A stretch of 64,000 nt of DNA from Rhizobium sp. GN54 (lineage in GTDB: Bacteria > Pseudomonadota > Alphaproteobacteria > Rhizobiales > Rhizobiaceae): contig NZ_JAJNCZ010000001.1 of the NCBI RefSeq assembly GCF_021026345.1, positions 1,054,001 through 1,118,000 of the forward strand. Reading direction: 5' to 3'. The stretch's first letter is position 1. Each line of letters begins with the position of its first letter. This document shows positions 34,344 to 43,367 of this stretch, piece by piece. The position numbers and the translations under genes are program-made. The notes under the pieces are model-generated. The model did no database searches. It was not told the origin of the DNA and saw only the letters and a list, made by a program, of their open reading frames with translations.

Positions 34344-34520
34344 TCAGTTCTTGGCGTCGTCGAACCTGGGAGGGGCGATCGGATCGCTTGCCGGAAACGT
34401 CTCTTCCAGCGCCTCGTCCAGATATTCGTCTTCCTTCTTGCGCTTCTCCTTTTCCTTCTGCGGCGTGTCCTTCGGGGGCGTGTTCCTGGTCTTCGACTTT
34501 TCGGACTTGTCGGTGGGCAT
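34344..34520 (-). CDS. Small hydrophilic protein with a C-terminal LEETFPASDPIAPP motif
   Basis: A 58-residue protein beginning MPTDKSEKSKTRNTPPKDTP. It has a lysine/glutamate-rich middle and a conserved-looking end (YLDEALEETFPASDPIAPPR). A good ribosome-binding site (GGGAGATTTCC) precedes the ATG at 34520. The LEETFPASD motif recurs in short alphaproteobacterial proteins as I remember them, which supports it being real. It is short enough to be missed by length filters. The function is unknown. Confidence 0.65.
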   Translation of the reverse strand: MPTDKSEKSKTRNTPPKDTPQKEKEKRKKEDEYLDEALEETFPASDPIAPPRFDDAKN

Positions 34521-34560
34521 GGAAATCTCCCGTCGTGATGATGGTCCCGTGCGCGGCGCG

Positions 34561-34875
34561 CTATTCCTCGTCGATGAGCGCGAGGATGCGCCGCTGGATC
34601 TCTTCGTCCTGCCTGCGGATCGCCTGCATCAGCAGGCCCAGTCTACCACGCAGGCCGTGGATCTGGTCGAGCAGTTGCATGGCGACGTCGACGCCGTCCT
34701 CGTTGACCCCCATCGGGCCGATCAGGTCCTGGATGAGGCGCGCGCGGGCGAGGTCGGCGTCGTGGAACAGGCGCATCCCGTCGCGCTCCTCGGGCACCAG
34801 CCAGCGATGCGCGATCCAGCTGTCGAGAAGGGTGATCTCGATCTCGAGGTTGCGGCAGAGGTCGGTGTCTTTCAT
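34561..34875 (-). CDS. cbpM: CbpM-like chaperone modulator
   Basis: A 104-residue CbpM-family protein, which in E. coli binds the J-domain of CbpA and inhibits it. It begins MKDTDLCRNLEIEITLLDSW and has a MerR-like region (WLVPEERDGMRLFHDADLAR) and a C-terminal helix. The ATG is 1 base after the cbpA stop, so it is tightly coupled to its partner. An in-frame start at 34935 would lie inside cbpA and is rejected. Confidence 0.85.
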   Translation of the reverse strand: MKDTDLCRNLEIEITLLDSWIAHRWLVPEERDGMRLFHDADLARARLIQDLIGPMGVNEDGVDVAMQLLDQIHGLRGRLGLLMQAIRRQDEEIQRRILALIDEE

Positions 34876-34876
34876 C

Positions 34877-35788
34877 TCAGCCTCCCATGTGTCGGCGCGG
34901 TGCCTGCGCCTTTCCGGCTTCCCAGCGCTCCGCAAACGCGGTGAGTTCGTGGTCGGGCGTCTGCGGCAGCACGACCTGCAGCGTCACATAGGCGTCGCCA
35001 TGGCCGCCGCCCTGCCTGTGCAGGCCCTTGCCCTTCAGGCGCAGGGTCTTGCCGGTGTTCGAATGCGGCGGGATCGTCACGTTCACGGCGCCGTCGAGCG
35101 TCGGCACGCGGATCTTGCCGCCGAGCACGGCCTCGGTGAGCGAGATCGGGATCTCGTAGCGGACGTCGTCGCCGTCCTGCCTGTAGAAGGGATGCGGCCG
35201 CACACGGATCTCGATGCGGGCATCGCCCGCAGCCGCGCCGTTGTGGCCCGGCTCTCCCTTGCCGCGCAGCCTCAGCGTCTGGCCGTCGCGGGTACCGGGC
35301 GGGACGGTCAGGTCGATCGGCGGGCCGTCAGGCAGGCTGATCTGCTTCTTCGTGCCGTTCGCCGCCTCGAGGAAGTCGAGTTCCATGGTGAAATAGGCAT
35401 CGCGCCCCTTGCCGCCCTGCTGCCCGCGTCCGCGCTGCGAGAAGAAGCCGGAGAAGATGTCGTCCACGTCGCCGAAATCGGAATAGCTCTGGTTGCCCTG
35501 GTAGTGCCCGCCGGTCTGGCCGGCCGAGGCATAGTCGCGATAATACTGCCGCGGCGGCGTCTCGGCGCCGGTCTCGTCGATCTCGCCGCGGTCGTATTTT
35601 CCCCGCTTCTCCTCGTCGCCGAGCAGCGCATAGGCCGCCGACACGGACTTGAACCGGTCTTCGGCGGCCTTGTCGCCGGGATTGAGGTCGGGGTGCAGCT
35701 TCTTGGCGAGCTTCCGATAGGCGCTCTGGATATCCTTCTGCGTCGCGCTCTTGCTGACACCGAGGACCTCGTAGGGACTGCCGCTCAT
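34877..35788 (-). CDS. cbpA: DnaJ-type co-chaperone CbpA
   Basis: A 303-residue class B J-domain protein. The J-domain at 1-70 has the HPD motif at 32-34. A Gly/Phe/Gln-rich linker follows ([19 protein letters not shown]), then two C-terminal substrate-binding beta domains ([20 protein letters not shown] and [20 protein letters not shown]). The cysteine zinc-finger repeats of true DnaJ are absent, which separates it from dnaJ. Expected to stimulate DnaK. The 168-bp region upstream presumably holds its promoter. Confidence 0.93.
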   Translation of the reverse strand: MSGSPYEVLGVSKSATQKDIQSAYRKLAKKLHPDLNPGDKAAEDRFKSVSAAYALLGDEEKRGKYDRGEIDETGAETPPRQYYRDYASAGQTGGHYQGNQSYSDFGDVDDIFSGFFSQRGRGQQGGKGRDAYFTMELDFLEAANGTKKQISLPDGPPIDLTVPPGTRDGQTLRLRGKGEPGHNGAAAGDARIEIRVRPHPFYRQDGDDVRYEIPISLTEAVLGGKIRVPTLDGAVNVTIPPHSNTGKTLRLKGKGLHRQGGGHGDAYVTLQVVLPQTPDHELTAFAERWEAGKAQAPRRHMGG

Positions 35789-35956
35789 TCTCTGTTCCTT
35801 CGAACCGTGGCCAGGCGAGGCGGAACGCTCGCGCTGGCGAAACGTCGCACGCCTCCGCTCCTATCTCAACCATAGGGCAGGCCGGCGAAATGAACAGGGA
35901 GAGGCGCCGGCGAATTCTGTCGCAGGCTGCGGGCGGCCCTGGAAATGACGGGGCGG

Positions 35957-36466
35957 TCAGTTGCGGACGAGGCGGATATCGCTCGTCACCACCGCCTTGC
36001 CGTTGGACGGATTGTGGTCGACCGTGCGCAGCCGCAGGCCGTTGTCGCCGAGCTTCTGGATCGTCATCTCCGCCTTGCGGTCGCCGTTGACGACCCTGTT
36101 CCAGCGAACCGCGAGGTTGATGGTCCCGCCCATCCGGCGTCCGGAAAGCGCCGAGGGCTGTCCGGAGGGGCCGATATAGACGCCGCTGTAGCGGGCGCCC
36201 CGGGCGTTGAGTTCGGCGGAGATCGCCCGGCGGAAGAAGGCGAGCGCGCTGCAGTTTCCTTTCATCGAGATTGATGCGGCGCCGGCGTCGGAGCGAAGCC
36301 TGCAATCGACGCTGACCGCCGGCCTGCCGATCCGCATGATCACGGTGCCGTTGCCCGTCCAGTCGCCGGAGAGCGACCGCAGGAACGCCTTCTCGTCCGC
36401 AGCCGCCGGCGCGGCCGCAACGAGCGCGGACACGAAGGACAGAAGAAACCTGACGGAGACGTGCAT
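35957..36466 (-). CDS. Secreted protein of unknown function
   Basis: A 169-residue protein with a clear signal peptide (MHVSVRFLLSFVSALVAAAP, cleavage expected near residue 23). The mature part begins DEKAFLRSLSGDWTGNGTVI, reminiscent of small periplasmic beta-rich proteins. Two cysteines (in VDCRLRS and KGNCSALAF) could form a disulfide. It is alone on the minus strand and divergent from the RTX gene. The function is unknown. Confidence 0.75.
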   Translation of the reverse strand: MHVSVRFLLSFVSALVAAAPAAADEKAFLRSLSGDWTGNGTVIMRIGRPAVSVDCRLRSDAGAASISMKGNCSALAFFRRAISAELNARGARYSGVYIGPSGQPSALSGRRMGGTINLAVRWNRVVNGDRKAEMTIQKLGDNGLRLRTVDHNPSNGKAVVTSDIRLVRN

Positions 36467-36768
36467 GCGTGACCTGCCTCATATCTGGCCCTGTACCGGG
36501 CTGATGGCGATCCGTGCCTATCGTCGTTGGAAATCTAGTCGAAATCGAGAGTTTTTCGCAAACAAATCGTCGCGAGAGGCCGGGAGAGCGCGGAAAAGCG
36601 CTCACAATAGATAGGATGAGCTATCCCCTGGCTCGCAATCTCGTGATAAAGCAATTTCTAATATACAAAATTTGGGCACCGGACTCCCGTCTCCACGGCC
36701 GGACGGGGGCACGACCCCGTGTGTCTGCGGTTCGAAATGCTTGAGACAGTCTTCAACGGGAGAGCGAT
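36467..36768. other. AT-richer divergent intergenic region upstream of the RTX gene
   Basis: These 302 bases contain no credible gene. The composition is clearly more AT-rich than its surroundings around 36640-36675. A short dyad (GATAG/CTATC around 36610-36626) could be an operator. The RTX start is preceded by ACGGGAGAGCGAT. The AT-rich stretch probably contains its promoter. Confidence 0.5.
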
Positions 36769-38862
36769 ATGGCGGTTCCGACCATCAGCATTACGCGTGT
36801 AGAGGCTCTTGAGGGTGGCTATCTTCGCTACAAGGTGACCCTGAGCGCGCCGACGACGGACGAGGTCAGGATCGACTACCGCGGCTTTGAGGGCACCGCC
36901 AAGGATGCGCCGCTGAACCAGCAGGATTATACCGGCGTCAACCGGGTCGCTACGCTCGTCATCCCCGCCGGGCAGACGGAGGCGGAGATCGTGGTTCGTG
37001 CGCGGCCCGACTACCTCGACGAGGTCGACGAATCCTTCTGGCTGGAACTGTTCAACCCCAAGGGCGCCGTCTTCGTCGGCAATCCTGCGGTCGTCCGGGT
37101 CCTGGGCGTCGTCCATGACGACGACGGCACCGGATCCGACCTTGCCATGTTCGTCTCGAGCCCGATCGTCGTGGAGGGCGACAGCGGCACGCGGCGGGCG
37201 GTGTTCGAGGTGCACCTCTCCGAGGCGCTCGCCAGCGATCTGACGCTGAACTACCGCACGGCCGACGGATCGGCGCTGGCCGGCAAGGACTACGTCGCCA
37301 AGACCGGTTCCGTGACGATCTCGGCCGGGCAGACCACCGCGACGGTCGCAATCGATCTCGTGGAGGACAATTCGATCGAGCTCAACGAGTATTTCTCGCT
37401 CGTCTTCGACCCGCCGGACGCGATCAGGAACGGTCACGAGGGCAGTGCCGGGATCGCCACCATCCTCGACGACGACACGGGCAACGGCGCGATCCCGATC
37501 ATCTTCGCCGAACGGGCCAGCCAGACCGAGGGAGGCGGGATGCGCTTCCGCGTCGTCCTGTCCAAGGCGACCGACGACGAGGTGCGCATCGACTTCCGCA
37601 CGGTCCTGGGCTCGGCGACCGATGCGCCCCTCAACAACCGCGACTACGCTCCCCAGACGGGGACACTGGTGATCGAGGCCGGCGACAGGGTCGGTTTCAT
37701 CGAGGTCCGCGCCAATCCGGACTACCTCGACGAGGTCGACGAATCGCTGTGGCTGGAACTCTCCGTCCCGCAGAACGCGCGCTTTGCCGGAGACCAGAAG
37801 ACCGAGCGCGTCCTGGGCATCGTCAACGACGACGACGGCACCGGCAGCAACCGCTCCGCCTTCGTGTCGAGCCCCACGGTGGTTGAGGGCAATTCGGGGG
37901 TGCGGCAGGCGGTATTCCAGATACATCTTTCAGAAGTTTATGATCAAAACCTCACATTCAAGTTCAAGACACAGAATGGAACCGCCTCGAGCAGCAGCGA
38001 CTATGTCGGAAAGACCGGCTCGGTGACCTTCCTGGCCGGCCAGACGGTTGCAGCCGTGGCGGTCGATCTGCGCGCGGACGAACGCTTCGAGGGCGATGAG
38101 ACCTTCTCGCTGGTCCTGACCCCGCCGGTGGGCGGCATCGTGAAGAACGTGATCACGGCCGGCGTGGCGACGATCGCGAACGACGACGACATTCACGAGG
38201 TGATCCGGGGCACGGACAATGCAGACCGTCTTTACGGCGCTGCCGGCAACGATCGCGTCTTCGGCTATGGCGGCAGCGACACCCTCGTCGGCGGCAGCGG
38301 CAACGACACGCTCGATGGCGGCAACGGTCACGACAGGCTGGAAGGTAGCGCCGGCCACGACAAGCTCCTGGGCGCGGCCGGAAACGACAGGCTCTACGGC
38401 GGCAGCGGCAGGGACCGGTTGGACGGCGGCTCGGGCAATGACCGCCTCTATGGCGACAGCAGCAACGACACGCTGAAAGGCAACACCGGCAAGGATACGC
38501 TCGAGGGCGGCGCCGGTGCGGACCGGCTGGAGGGCGGGTCGGGCGCCGACACCTTCGTCTTCCGGCTGGCCGGCCATTCCACGGTGGCTTCTTCCGGACG
38601 GGACAGGATCGACGACTTCAGCCACGGCAGCGGCGACAAGATCAGCCTGTCCGCGATCGATGCGAAGACCGGCGTCGGCGGCAACAATGCTTTCGTCTTC
38701 ATCGGCGACGACGCCTTCCACAAGAAGGCCGGCGAACTGCGCTACCAGCACAAGAACGGCGACACGCTCGTGTCAGCCGACACCAACGGCAACGGAAAGG
38801 CCGATCTCGCAATCCTTCTGGACGGCACCTACAACCTGAAGGCTTCCGACTTCATCCTGTGA
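36769..38862 (+). CDS. Calx-beta and RTX-repeat protein, probable type I secretion substrate
   Basis: A 697-residue acidic protein with no N-terminal signal peptide. Four Calx-beta-like domains lie at about 1-120, 122-237, 240-357 and 359-475. The first pair is repeated as the second pair at a period of 237-238 residues (PDYLDEVDES at 80 and 318; DDDGTGS at 117 and 354). Glycine/aspartate-rich calcium-binding nonapeptides follow at about 485-597 (GGSGNDTLDGGNG). The C-terminus (RIDDFSHGSGDKISLSAIDA to KASDFIL) resembles a serralysin-type type I secretion signal domain. No ABC exporter lies nearby, so its transporter must be elsewhere. The role is likely surface or extracellular adhesion, but this is inference. 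Confidence 0.85.
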   Translation: MAVPTISITRVEALEGGYLRYKVTLSAPTTDEVRIDYRGFEGTAKDAPLNQQDYTGVNRVATLVIPAGQTEAEIVVRARPDYLDEVDESFWLELFNPKGAVFVGNPAVVRVLGVVHDDDGTGSDLAMFVSSPIVVEGDSGTRRAVFEVHLSEALASDLTLNYRTADGSALAGKDYVAKTGSVTISAGQTTATVAIDLVEDNSIELNEYFSLVFDPPDAIRNGHEGSAGIATILDDDTGNGAIPIIFAERASQTEGGGMRFRVVLSKATDDEVRIDFRTVLGSATDAPLNNRDYAPQTGTLVIEAGDRVGFIEVRANPDYLDEVDESLWLELSVPQNARFAGDQKTERVLGIVNDDDGTGSNRSAFVSSPTVVEGNSGVRQAVFQIHLSEVYDQNLTFKFKTQNGTASSSSDYVGKTGSVTFLAGQTVAAVAVDLRADERFEGDETFSLVLTPPVGGIVKNVITAGVATIANDDDIHEVIRGTDNADRLYGAAGNDRVFGYGGSDTLVGGSGNDTLDGGNGHDRLEGSAGHDKLLGAAGNDRLYGGSGRDRLDGGSGNDRLYGDSSNDTLKGNTGKDTLEGGAGADRLEGGSGADTFVFRLAGHSTVASSGRDRIDDFSHGSGDKISLSAIDAKTGVGGNNAFVFIGDDAFHKKAGELRYQHKNGDTLVSADTNGNGKADLAILLDGTYNLKASDFIL

Positions 38863-38872
38863 GCCGGGGCGG

Positions 38873-38903
38873 CGCCGGCGTGCCTGATGGTGCGCCGGCG
38901 CGT
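38873..38903 (+). terminator. Terminator after the RTX gene
   Basis: A 12-bp stem with G-T pairs (38873-38884 with 38889-38900, TGAT loop) is followed by CGTTTC. It lies 10 bp after the stop, in the gap to the convergent lysozyme gene. Confidence 0.6.
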
Positions 38904-38934
38904 TTCATCACAATCTGCGCCGACGTACGGCCGG

Positions 38935-39981
38935 TCAGCTCGACTGGCCGGCCAGCCAGTTGTGCCAGTCGCGTTCGCTGCCGCGGAAGACGTTGAGATC
39001 GATCTTGCCGTTCACGCCCTGGGACAGGCCCGAGCCGGAATACTGCCAGAACACCCATTTGCGGTTGGGATAGCGCTTGGACGGGTGGGCTGCGACCGAG
39101 CGCAGCCAGAACGGATGGTTCGGGAACTCGCCGGAAAGGTTGTCGGCATAGAAGTCCGGTGCGGTGTAGATGATCGGGCGCTGGCCGTAGTGGCGCTCGA
39201 GCTTGTCCATGAAGACCTGCATCTTTTCCAGCACGACGGCGCGCGACAGACGGCGCTTGCAGCTCGATTCGGCATTGTATTCGACGTCGATCACCGGCGG
39301 CAGCGCGCCGGCTTCCTTCGGCACGTTGCGGATGAACCAGTCGGCCTGCTCGCCGGCGGTGCGGCACCAGTAGAAGAAGTGGTAGGCGCCGCGCTTGATC
39401 CCGGCTTCCTTGGCCCGGCGCCAGTTCTTCTGGAACATCGGGTCGAGATGGTCGCCGCCGTCGGTGGCTTTGATGAAGGCGAAGTTCGCGCCCTGCGTCC
39501 TGAGCGTCATCCAGTCGATTTCGCCCTGCCAGCGCGAGACGTCGACGCCGTGGACGGCGTGGTGGCGCGGGCTGACCTTGCCGAAGTTGATCGGCTTGGC
39601 GTCGCCGAAGCGCTGGCTGTAGATGCGCGAGCGCTTGCCGCTCTTTAGGCCCGTGGCCGGCTGTTCGGGAGCGATTGCCTGGAGCGGGCGCTGCGAGGGC
39701 ACCGCCATGCCGGCATCGCGCGTCACCGCCTCGAATTGCTGCTGGTCGGGAACCGGCCCGGCCCAGGCGAGTTCGTGCGGCGGCGGATTGTCGTCGCTCG
39801 TCTCCCCGCCGGCCACATCGCCGACGTCGGCGACCGGCACCGGTGCCGCCGGCCGCACGATGGAACTCGTCGTCTCGCGGGAGGTGAGCCCCGCCTGAAG
39901 CGCCTCCGGACCGGAACTGGACGAGCAGCCCGCCAGCGCGAGACCGAGGAGGATGAGGGCAGGGGCGGCCGAAAGGTGCAT
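38935..39981 (-). CDS. GH25-family lysozyme-like lipoprotein
   Basis: A 348-residue protein with a lipoprotein signal peptide (lipobox LAGC, lipidated C19). A low-complexity Pro/Ala region at 20-115 precedes a glycoside hydrolase family 25 domain at about 140-345. Catalytic-site residues are visible: D147 in GVDVSRWQG, D174 in FIKATDG, and D232 and E234 in VIDVEYN. Expected to cleave the beta-1,4 bond of peptidoglycan in the periplasm or on the envelope. Alone on its strand. Confidence 0.9.
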   Translation of the reverse strand: MHLSAAPALILLGLALAGCSSSSGPEALQAGLTSRETTSSIVRPAAPVPVADVGDVAGGETSDDNPPPHELAWAGPVPDQQQFEAVTRDAGMAVPSQRPLQAIAPEQPATGLKSGKRSRIYSQRFGDAKPINFGKVSPRHHAVHGVDVSRWQGEIDWMTLRTQGANFAFIKATDGGDHLDPMFQKNWRRAKEAGIKRGAYHFFYWCRTAGEQADWFIRNVPKEAGALPPVIDVEYNAESSCKRRLSRAVVLEKMQVFMDKLERHYGQRPIIYTAPDFYADNLSGEFPNHPFWLRSVAAHPSKRYPNRKWVFWQYSGSGLSQGVNGKIDLNVFRGSERDWHNWLAGQSS

Positions 39982-40336
39982 GGGAACCCGTTACGCAAGA
40001 CCAAGGAAGACGGCCCGAACGGAGCCGCCAGGAACCACAGGGAGGAAAGGCTAACGGAGAATTACCAAGAAAGACTGAATCCAATCTTTACGGTGCGAAA
40101 TTGATACGCCCGCAACCGGCCGGTGCTGCAGGAATCGCATTCGGGACATGGCTTTCGTGCGGCGCCGCGGCCGTCGATTTCGCTGGCCGGAAATCCCGCG
40201 AAAGCCTATGGTTGCAGCGCTTGAGGCCGGATGGGCGCCCATCGTGCCGACCCGGTCCTTTCCCGCGCCACGACGACGCGGATGACAGAAAATTGATTCC
40301 GACAAATCGACATCAACCCATTCCGGAGATGCGCAT
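39982..40336. other. Divergent intergenic region
   Basis: These 355 bases lie between the lysozyme gene and a plus-strand secreted-protein gene. No gene was found. A possible minus-strand promoter is TTGCGG-N18-TAAAGA around 40090-40120; it is weak. Otherwise nothing recognisable. Confidence 0.4.
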
Positions 40337-41047
40337 ATGACACGCAAGCAAGCGTTCTGCCTCCTTCTGGCAGGCAGCATGACGGTTCTGAACGGCGGCA
40401 GCGCCTGGAGCCAGGACAATGCGAAGAAGCCGCATGTTCCGCTCGAGAAGACGGTCGGCCAGGTCACCCAGAAGGGCCCGCTCGCCTCGCTCCTGGTGAT
40501 CAATTCCGACGGGGCGACGCTGGAGGGCGAAAAGCTCGTCCTGACCGGCGTGGCTGCGAGCGCGATCGTGTTCGCCGACCGCCCTGTGCGGGCCGCCGGC
40601 CATGTCTCGACCGACGAGATCGTCAGGCAATGGGGGCAGGGGCCGGATAATTTCGAAAGCGATCCGCCCAATGCGACGATTTCGGTCCTCGGCGGCGGCG
40701 CTGATGTCAGCGATGCCGTGGTGACGCTCAAGGCGCCGACGCTGGAGGGCACGACGCTGACATTCGACGTCACGGTGCTCGAAGGCAGCCTTGCCGGCGC
40801 AAGCGGGCCGGCGGCGCTGTTCGTCGATCACTGGCGCGGCTGGAACAATGCCGGCTGGTACGGGGTCGGGCTTGCGACCGGCGCCGTCCTGGGCGCCGCC
40901 GCGGCCGAACCGCGCTACTACGAGCCTCGCCCCTATTACCCGCCCGTCGTCGGCAACCCTTGCCCTCCGGGCTACTGGATCGGCCCGTGGGGCCATTGCC
41001 GCGATACGCCCTACCACGGCCGCCTGCCGAACGGCGGCTGGCAGTAG
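40337..41047 (+). CDS. Secreted protein of unknown function with a C-terminal Gly/Pro/Tyr/Trp-rich motif
   Basis: A 236-residue protein with an N-terminal signal peptide (FCLLLAGSMTVLNGGSAWS). The central part (about 35-155) includes VFADRPVRAAGHVSTDEIVR and looks beta-rich. The C-terminus has tyrosine/proline-rich repeats (YYEPRPYYPPVVGNPCPPG) and ends WIGPWGHCRDTPYHGRLP with a cysteine pair, resembling the C-terminal motif of several rhizobial secreted hypotheticals. The ATG follows GGAG at 9 bases. The function is unknown. Confidence 0.75.
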   Translation: MTRKQAFCLLLAGSMTVLNGGSAWSQDNAKKPHVPLEKTVGQVTQKGPLASLLVINSDGATLEGEKLVLTGVAASAIVFADRPVRAAGHVSTDEIVRQWGQGPDNFESDPPNATISVLGGGADVSDAVVTLKAPTLEGTTLTFDVTVLEGSLAGASGPAALFVDHWRGWNNAGWYGVGLATGAVLGAAAAEPRYYEPRPYYPPVVGNPCPPGYWIGPWGHCRDTPYHGRLPNGGWQ

Positions 41048-41110
41048 GCCTCGGAGTTCTTCGCCGCATCTCCATTCCACCGTCTGGAAGGGACAGGGCG
41101 AAGGGCGGTC

Positions 41111-41137
41111 GCCGGCCGCATGCCTGCGGCCGGCTTT
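41111..41137 (+). terminator. Terminator after the secreted-protein gene
   Basis: A 10-bp perfect stem (41111-41120 with 41125-41134, TGCC loop) is followed by TTT. It lies 63 bp after the stop. Confidence 0.6.
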
Positions 41138-41206
41138 GTCGACGTTGCGAGGTCGTCCCTGCCAAATCGACCTTGCGAAACCGACCTTGTGATGTCGCGT
41201 TGGGCA

Positions 41207-41232
41207 GGCTGCGGTCACCGGTGACCGCAGCC
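41207..41232. repeat. 26-bp perfect palindrome before the PhoX stop
   Basis: A perfect palindrome with no spacer lies 16 bp beyond the PhoX stop on its downstream side. It is most likely a termination or mRNA-protecting hairpin for the minus-strand gene, although no U-tract follows. Confidence 0.5.
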
Positions 41233-41247
41233 ATGGGCCTGTCAGGA

Positions 41248-43239
41248 TCAGACGGCGATCTTGCCGCCGCCGACCTTGGTGATCGCGACCACGGCCGGGC
41301 GTACCGGCATGTCGTCCTTGAAGTCCGGCCAGCGGGTGGAGAGGTCCTCGTAGTAGGACGGGCGGCCGTGGCCGTCCCAGTCCTCGCCGCCGTCGCCCGG
41401 ATGCTGGACGGCGACGAAGGCCGTCTCGTCGTCAGGCGTGAACAGCGGGCCGCACATCTCCGCGCCGACCGGTACGCGGAAGAACAGCTTGGAGGTGGCG
41501 CGGGCGTCGCCCTCGGTGTCCACCGCCCAGAGGCCGTCGGTGCGGCCGGTGGCCTTGTTGGAGTTGCCGTCGGTCGAGACCCACAGGCGGCCGGCGGCGT
41601 CGACGGCGCAGTTGTCGGGCATGCCGAACCAGCCGTTCTTCGTCGTTTCGGTCGAGAAGGTGGCGCCGACGTCGGCGACGGCCGGGTCGCCGCACTTCAG
41701 AAGCACTTCCCACTTGCCTGAGGTCGCGGTGAAGTCGCCGCTATCTTCCTCGATCTCGATGATGTGGCCGAAGGCGTTCTCCGCGCGCGGGTTGGCGGCA
41801 TCGACCTGGTCGGCCTTGCGCTTTGTGTTGTTGGTCAGCATGACGTAGACCTTGCCGTTGACGCCGTTCGGCTGCACGTCCTCGGGACGGTCCATCTTGG
41901 TGGCGCCGAGAAGGTCGCCGGCGCGGCGGGTCTCGATCAGCACGTCCGCCTGGCTGGCAAAGCCGTTCTCGGCCGTCAGCGGGCCTTCGCCGTGCACGAC
42001 CGGCAGCCAGGCCATGGTGCCGTCCTCGTTGAACTTCGCGACGTAGAGCGTGCCCGAGTCGAGCAGGTCCATGTTGGCGGCGCGGTCGTCCGGATTGTAG
42101 GTGCCGTCGGTGACAAACTTGTAGACATAGTCGAAGCGCTCGTCGTCGCCGAGGTAGAAGACGACCTTGCCGTTTTGGGCCACGATCGATTCGGCGCCCT
42201 CGTGCTTGGTGCGGCCGAGAGCGGTGCGCTTCTTCGGCACCGAGGTCGGATCCATCACGTCGACCTCGACGATCCAGCCGAAGCGGTTCGGTTCGTTCGG
42301 CTCCTTGGCAAGGTCGAAGCGGTCGTAGAAGTTGGCCCATTCATAGCCGCCCTCCGGCACACCGTAGCGCTCGTAGTTGCCTGCTTCGGCATGGCCGGCC
42401 GGCAGTTCGCCGGAGAAATAGCCGTGGAAGTTCTCTTCCGCCATGATGTAGGTGCCCCACGGGGTCACCCCGCCGGCGCAGTTGTTGAGCGTGCCCAGAA
42501 CCTTCGTGCCGCTGGCGTCCGTATGGGTCTTGACGCGGTCGTGGCCGGCGACGGGACCGGAAAGCTGCATCTCGGTGCTGGCGGTGACGCGGCGGTTCAG
42601 CTTGCCGTCCGGCACCACCTGCCACTTGCCGTCGACCTTGCGGATCTCGACGATCGTGCCGCCATGGGCGGCGATCTCGACGTCCACCTGCTCCTTCGAC
42701 AGCGGCCCCTGCTCGACCTTGCCGTCGACGATCTTGACAAGGCCGGGGAACATCAGGTGCGGGTTGGTATATTCGTGATTGACCATGAGCAGGCCATGCT
42801 CGGAGGAGCCTTCCAGCGGGATGAAGCCGACATAGTCGTTGTTGTAGCCGAACTGGCGCTCCTGCGCGGCCGCCGTCTGCTTCGTCGGGTCGAAGGCGGG
42901 CGAATCGGCAAATAGCGCGTCGCCCCAGCGCAGCAGCACGTCGGCGTCATAGCCCTCGGCGACATGGTGGTTGGCGTCGACGCCGGCCTCGACCTCGGCA
43001 AACGAAAAGGCCGAACCGCCGGCCGCGCGGGCTGCATTGGGAGCGCTCAGAAGCGCGGCGGGACAGACGGTTGCGGCGATCGCCGAGACAGCGAGCGAAC
43101 CCTGCAGAAAGCCGCGGCGCGAGAAACGCTTGCCGATGATCTCGCCCATGGTCGGGTTGGCGGTCGGGTTATGCCCGTCGCCGTCGGCATCTTCGAGCTG
43201 GGTCGTCGGAAAAATCTTTTGAGAGAATTGTTCGGTCAT
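41248..43239 (-). CDS. PhoX-family Tat-exported protein
   Basis: A 663-residue protein of the PhoX/DUF839 family. A twin-arginine motif is visible (RFSRRGFLQG, residues 38-47) with a following hydrophobic stretch, so Tat export to the periplasm is expected. Landmarks of the family are ACMVNHEYT-like LLMVNHEYTNP, NNCAGGVTPWGTYIMAEEN, PDNCAVDAAGRLWVSTDG and VAVQHPGD. Members include calcium-dependent alkaline phosphatases. Whether this one is PhoX itself cannot be told, because the family is wider than phosphatases. The start has GGAGACAGCCTG upstream. Confidence 0.88.
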   Translation of the reverse strand: MTEQFSQKIFPTTQLEDADGDGHNPTANPTMGEIIGKRFSRRGFLQGSLAVSAIAATVCPAALLSAPNAARAAGGSAFSFAEVEAGVDANHHVAEGYDADVLLRWGDALFADSPAFDPTKQTAAAQERQFGYNNDYVGFIPLEGSSEHGLLMVNHEYTNPHLMFPGLVKIVDGKVEQGPLSKEQVDVEIAAHGGTIVEIRKVDGKWQVVPDGKLNRRVTASTEMQLSGPVAGHDRVKTHTDASGTKVLGTLNNCAGGVTPWGTYIMAEENFHGYFSGELPAGHAEAGNYERYGVPEGGYEWANFYDRFDLAKEPNEPNRFGWIVEVDVMDPTSVPKKRTALGRTKHEGAESIVAQNGKVVFYLGDDERFDYVYKFVTDGTYNPDDRAANMDLLDSGTLYVAKFNEDGTMAWLPVVHGEGPLTAENGFASQADVLIETRRAGDLLGATKMDRPEDVQPNGVNGKVYVMLTNNTKRKADQVDAANPRAENAFGHIIEIEEDSGDFTATSGKWEVLLKCGDPAVADVGATFSTETTKNGWFGMPDNCAVDAAGRLWVSTDGNSNKATGRTDGLWAVDTEGDARATSKLFFRVPVGAEMCGPLFTPDDETAFVAVQHPGDGGEDWDGHGRPSYYEDLSTRWPDFKDDMPVRPAVVAITKVGGGKIAV

Positions 43240-43367
43240 CAGGCTGTCTCCGCGTTCGAATGGACTCCCGGTTTAGAGTCGTTCTAGCCCTTAGAGACGG
43301 CGTGTTTCGGTTTTGCGACAAATGGGGCGGGGCAGGGAGGCTTGCCAGGATTTGACTACGGGTCTGC

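Noticed and set aside
34154-35875. 573-codon plus-strand open frame opposite cbpA and cbpM
   Set aside because: Antisense to two well-recognised genes; no family resemblance.
38210-38570. Short tandem repeats that might suggest a CRISPR or satellite
   Set aside because: They are the coding repeats for RTX calcium-binding nonapeptides, in frame within the large gene.
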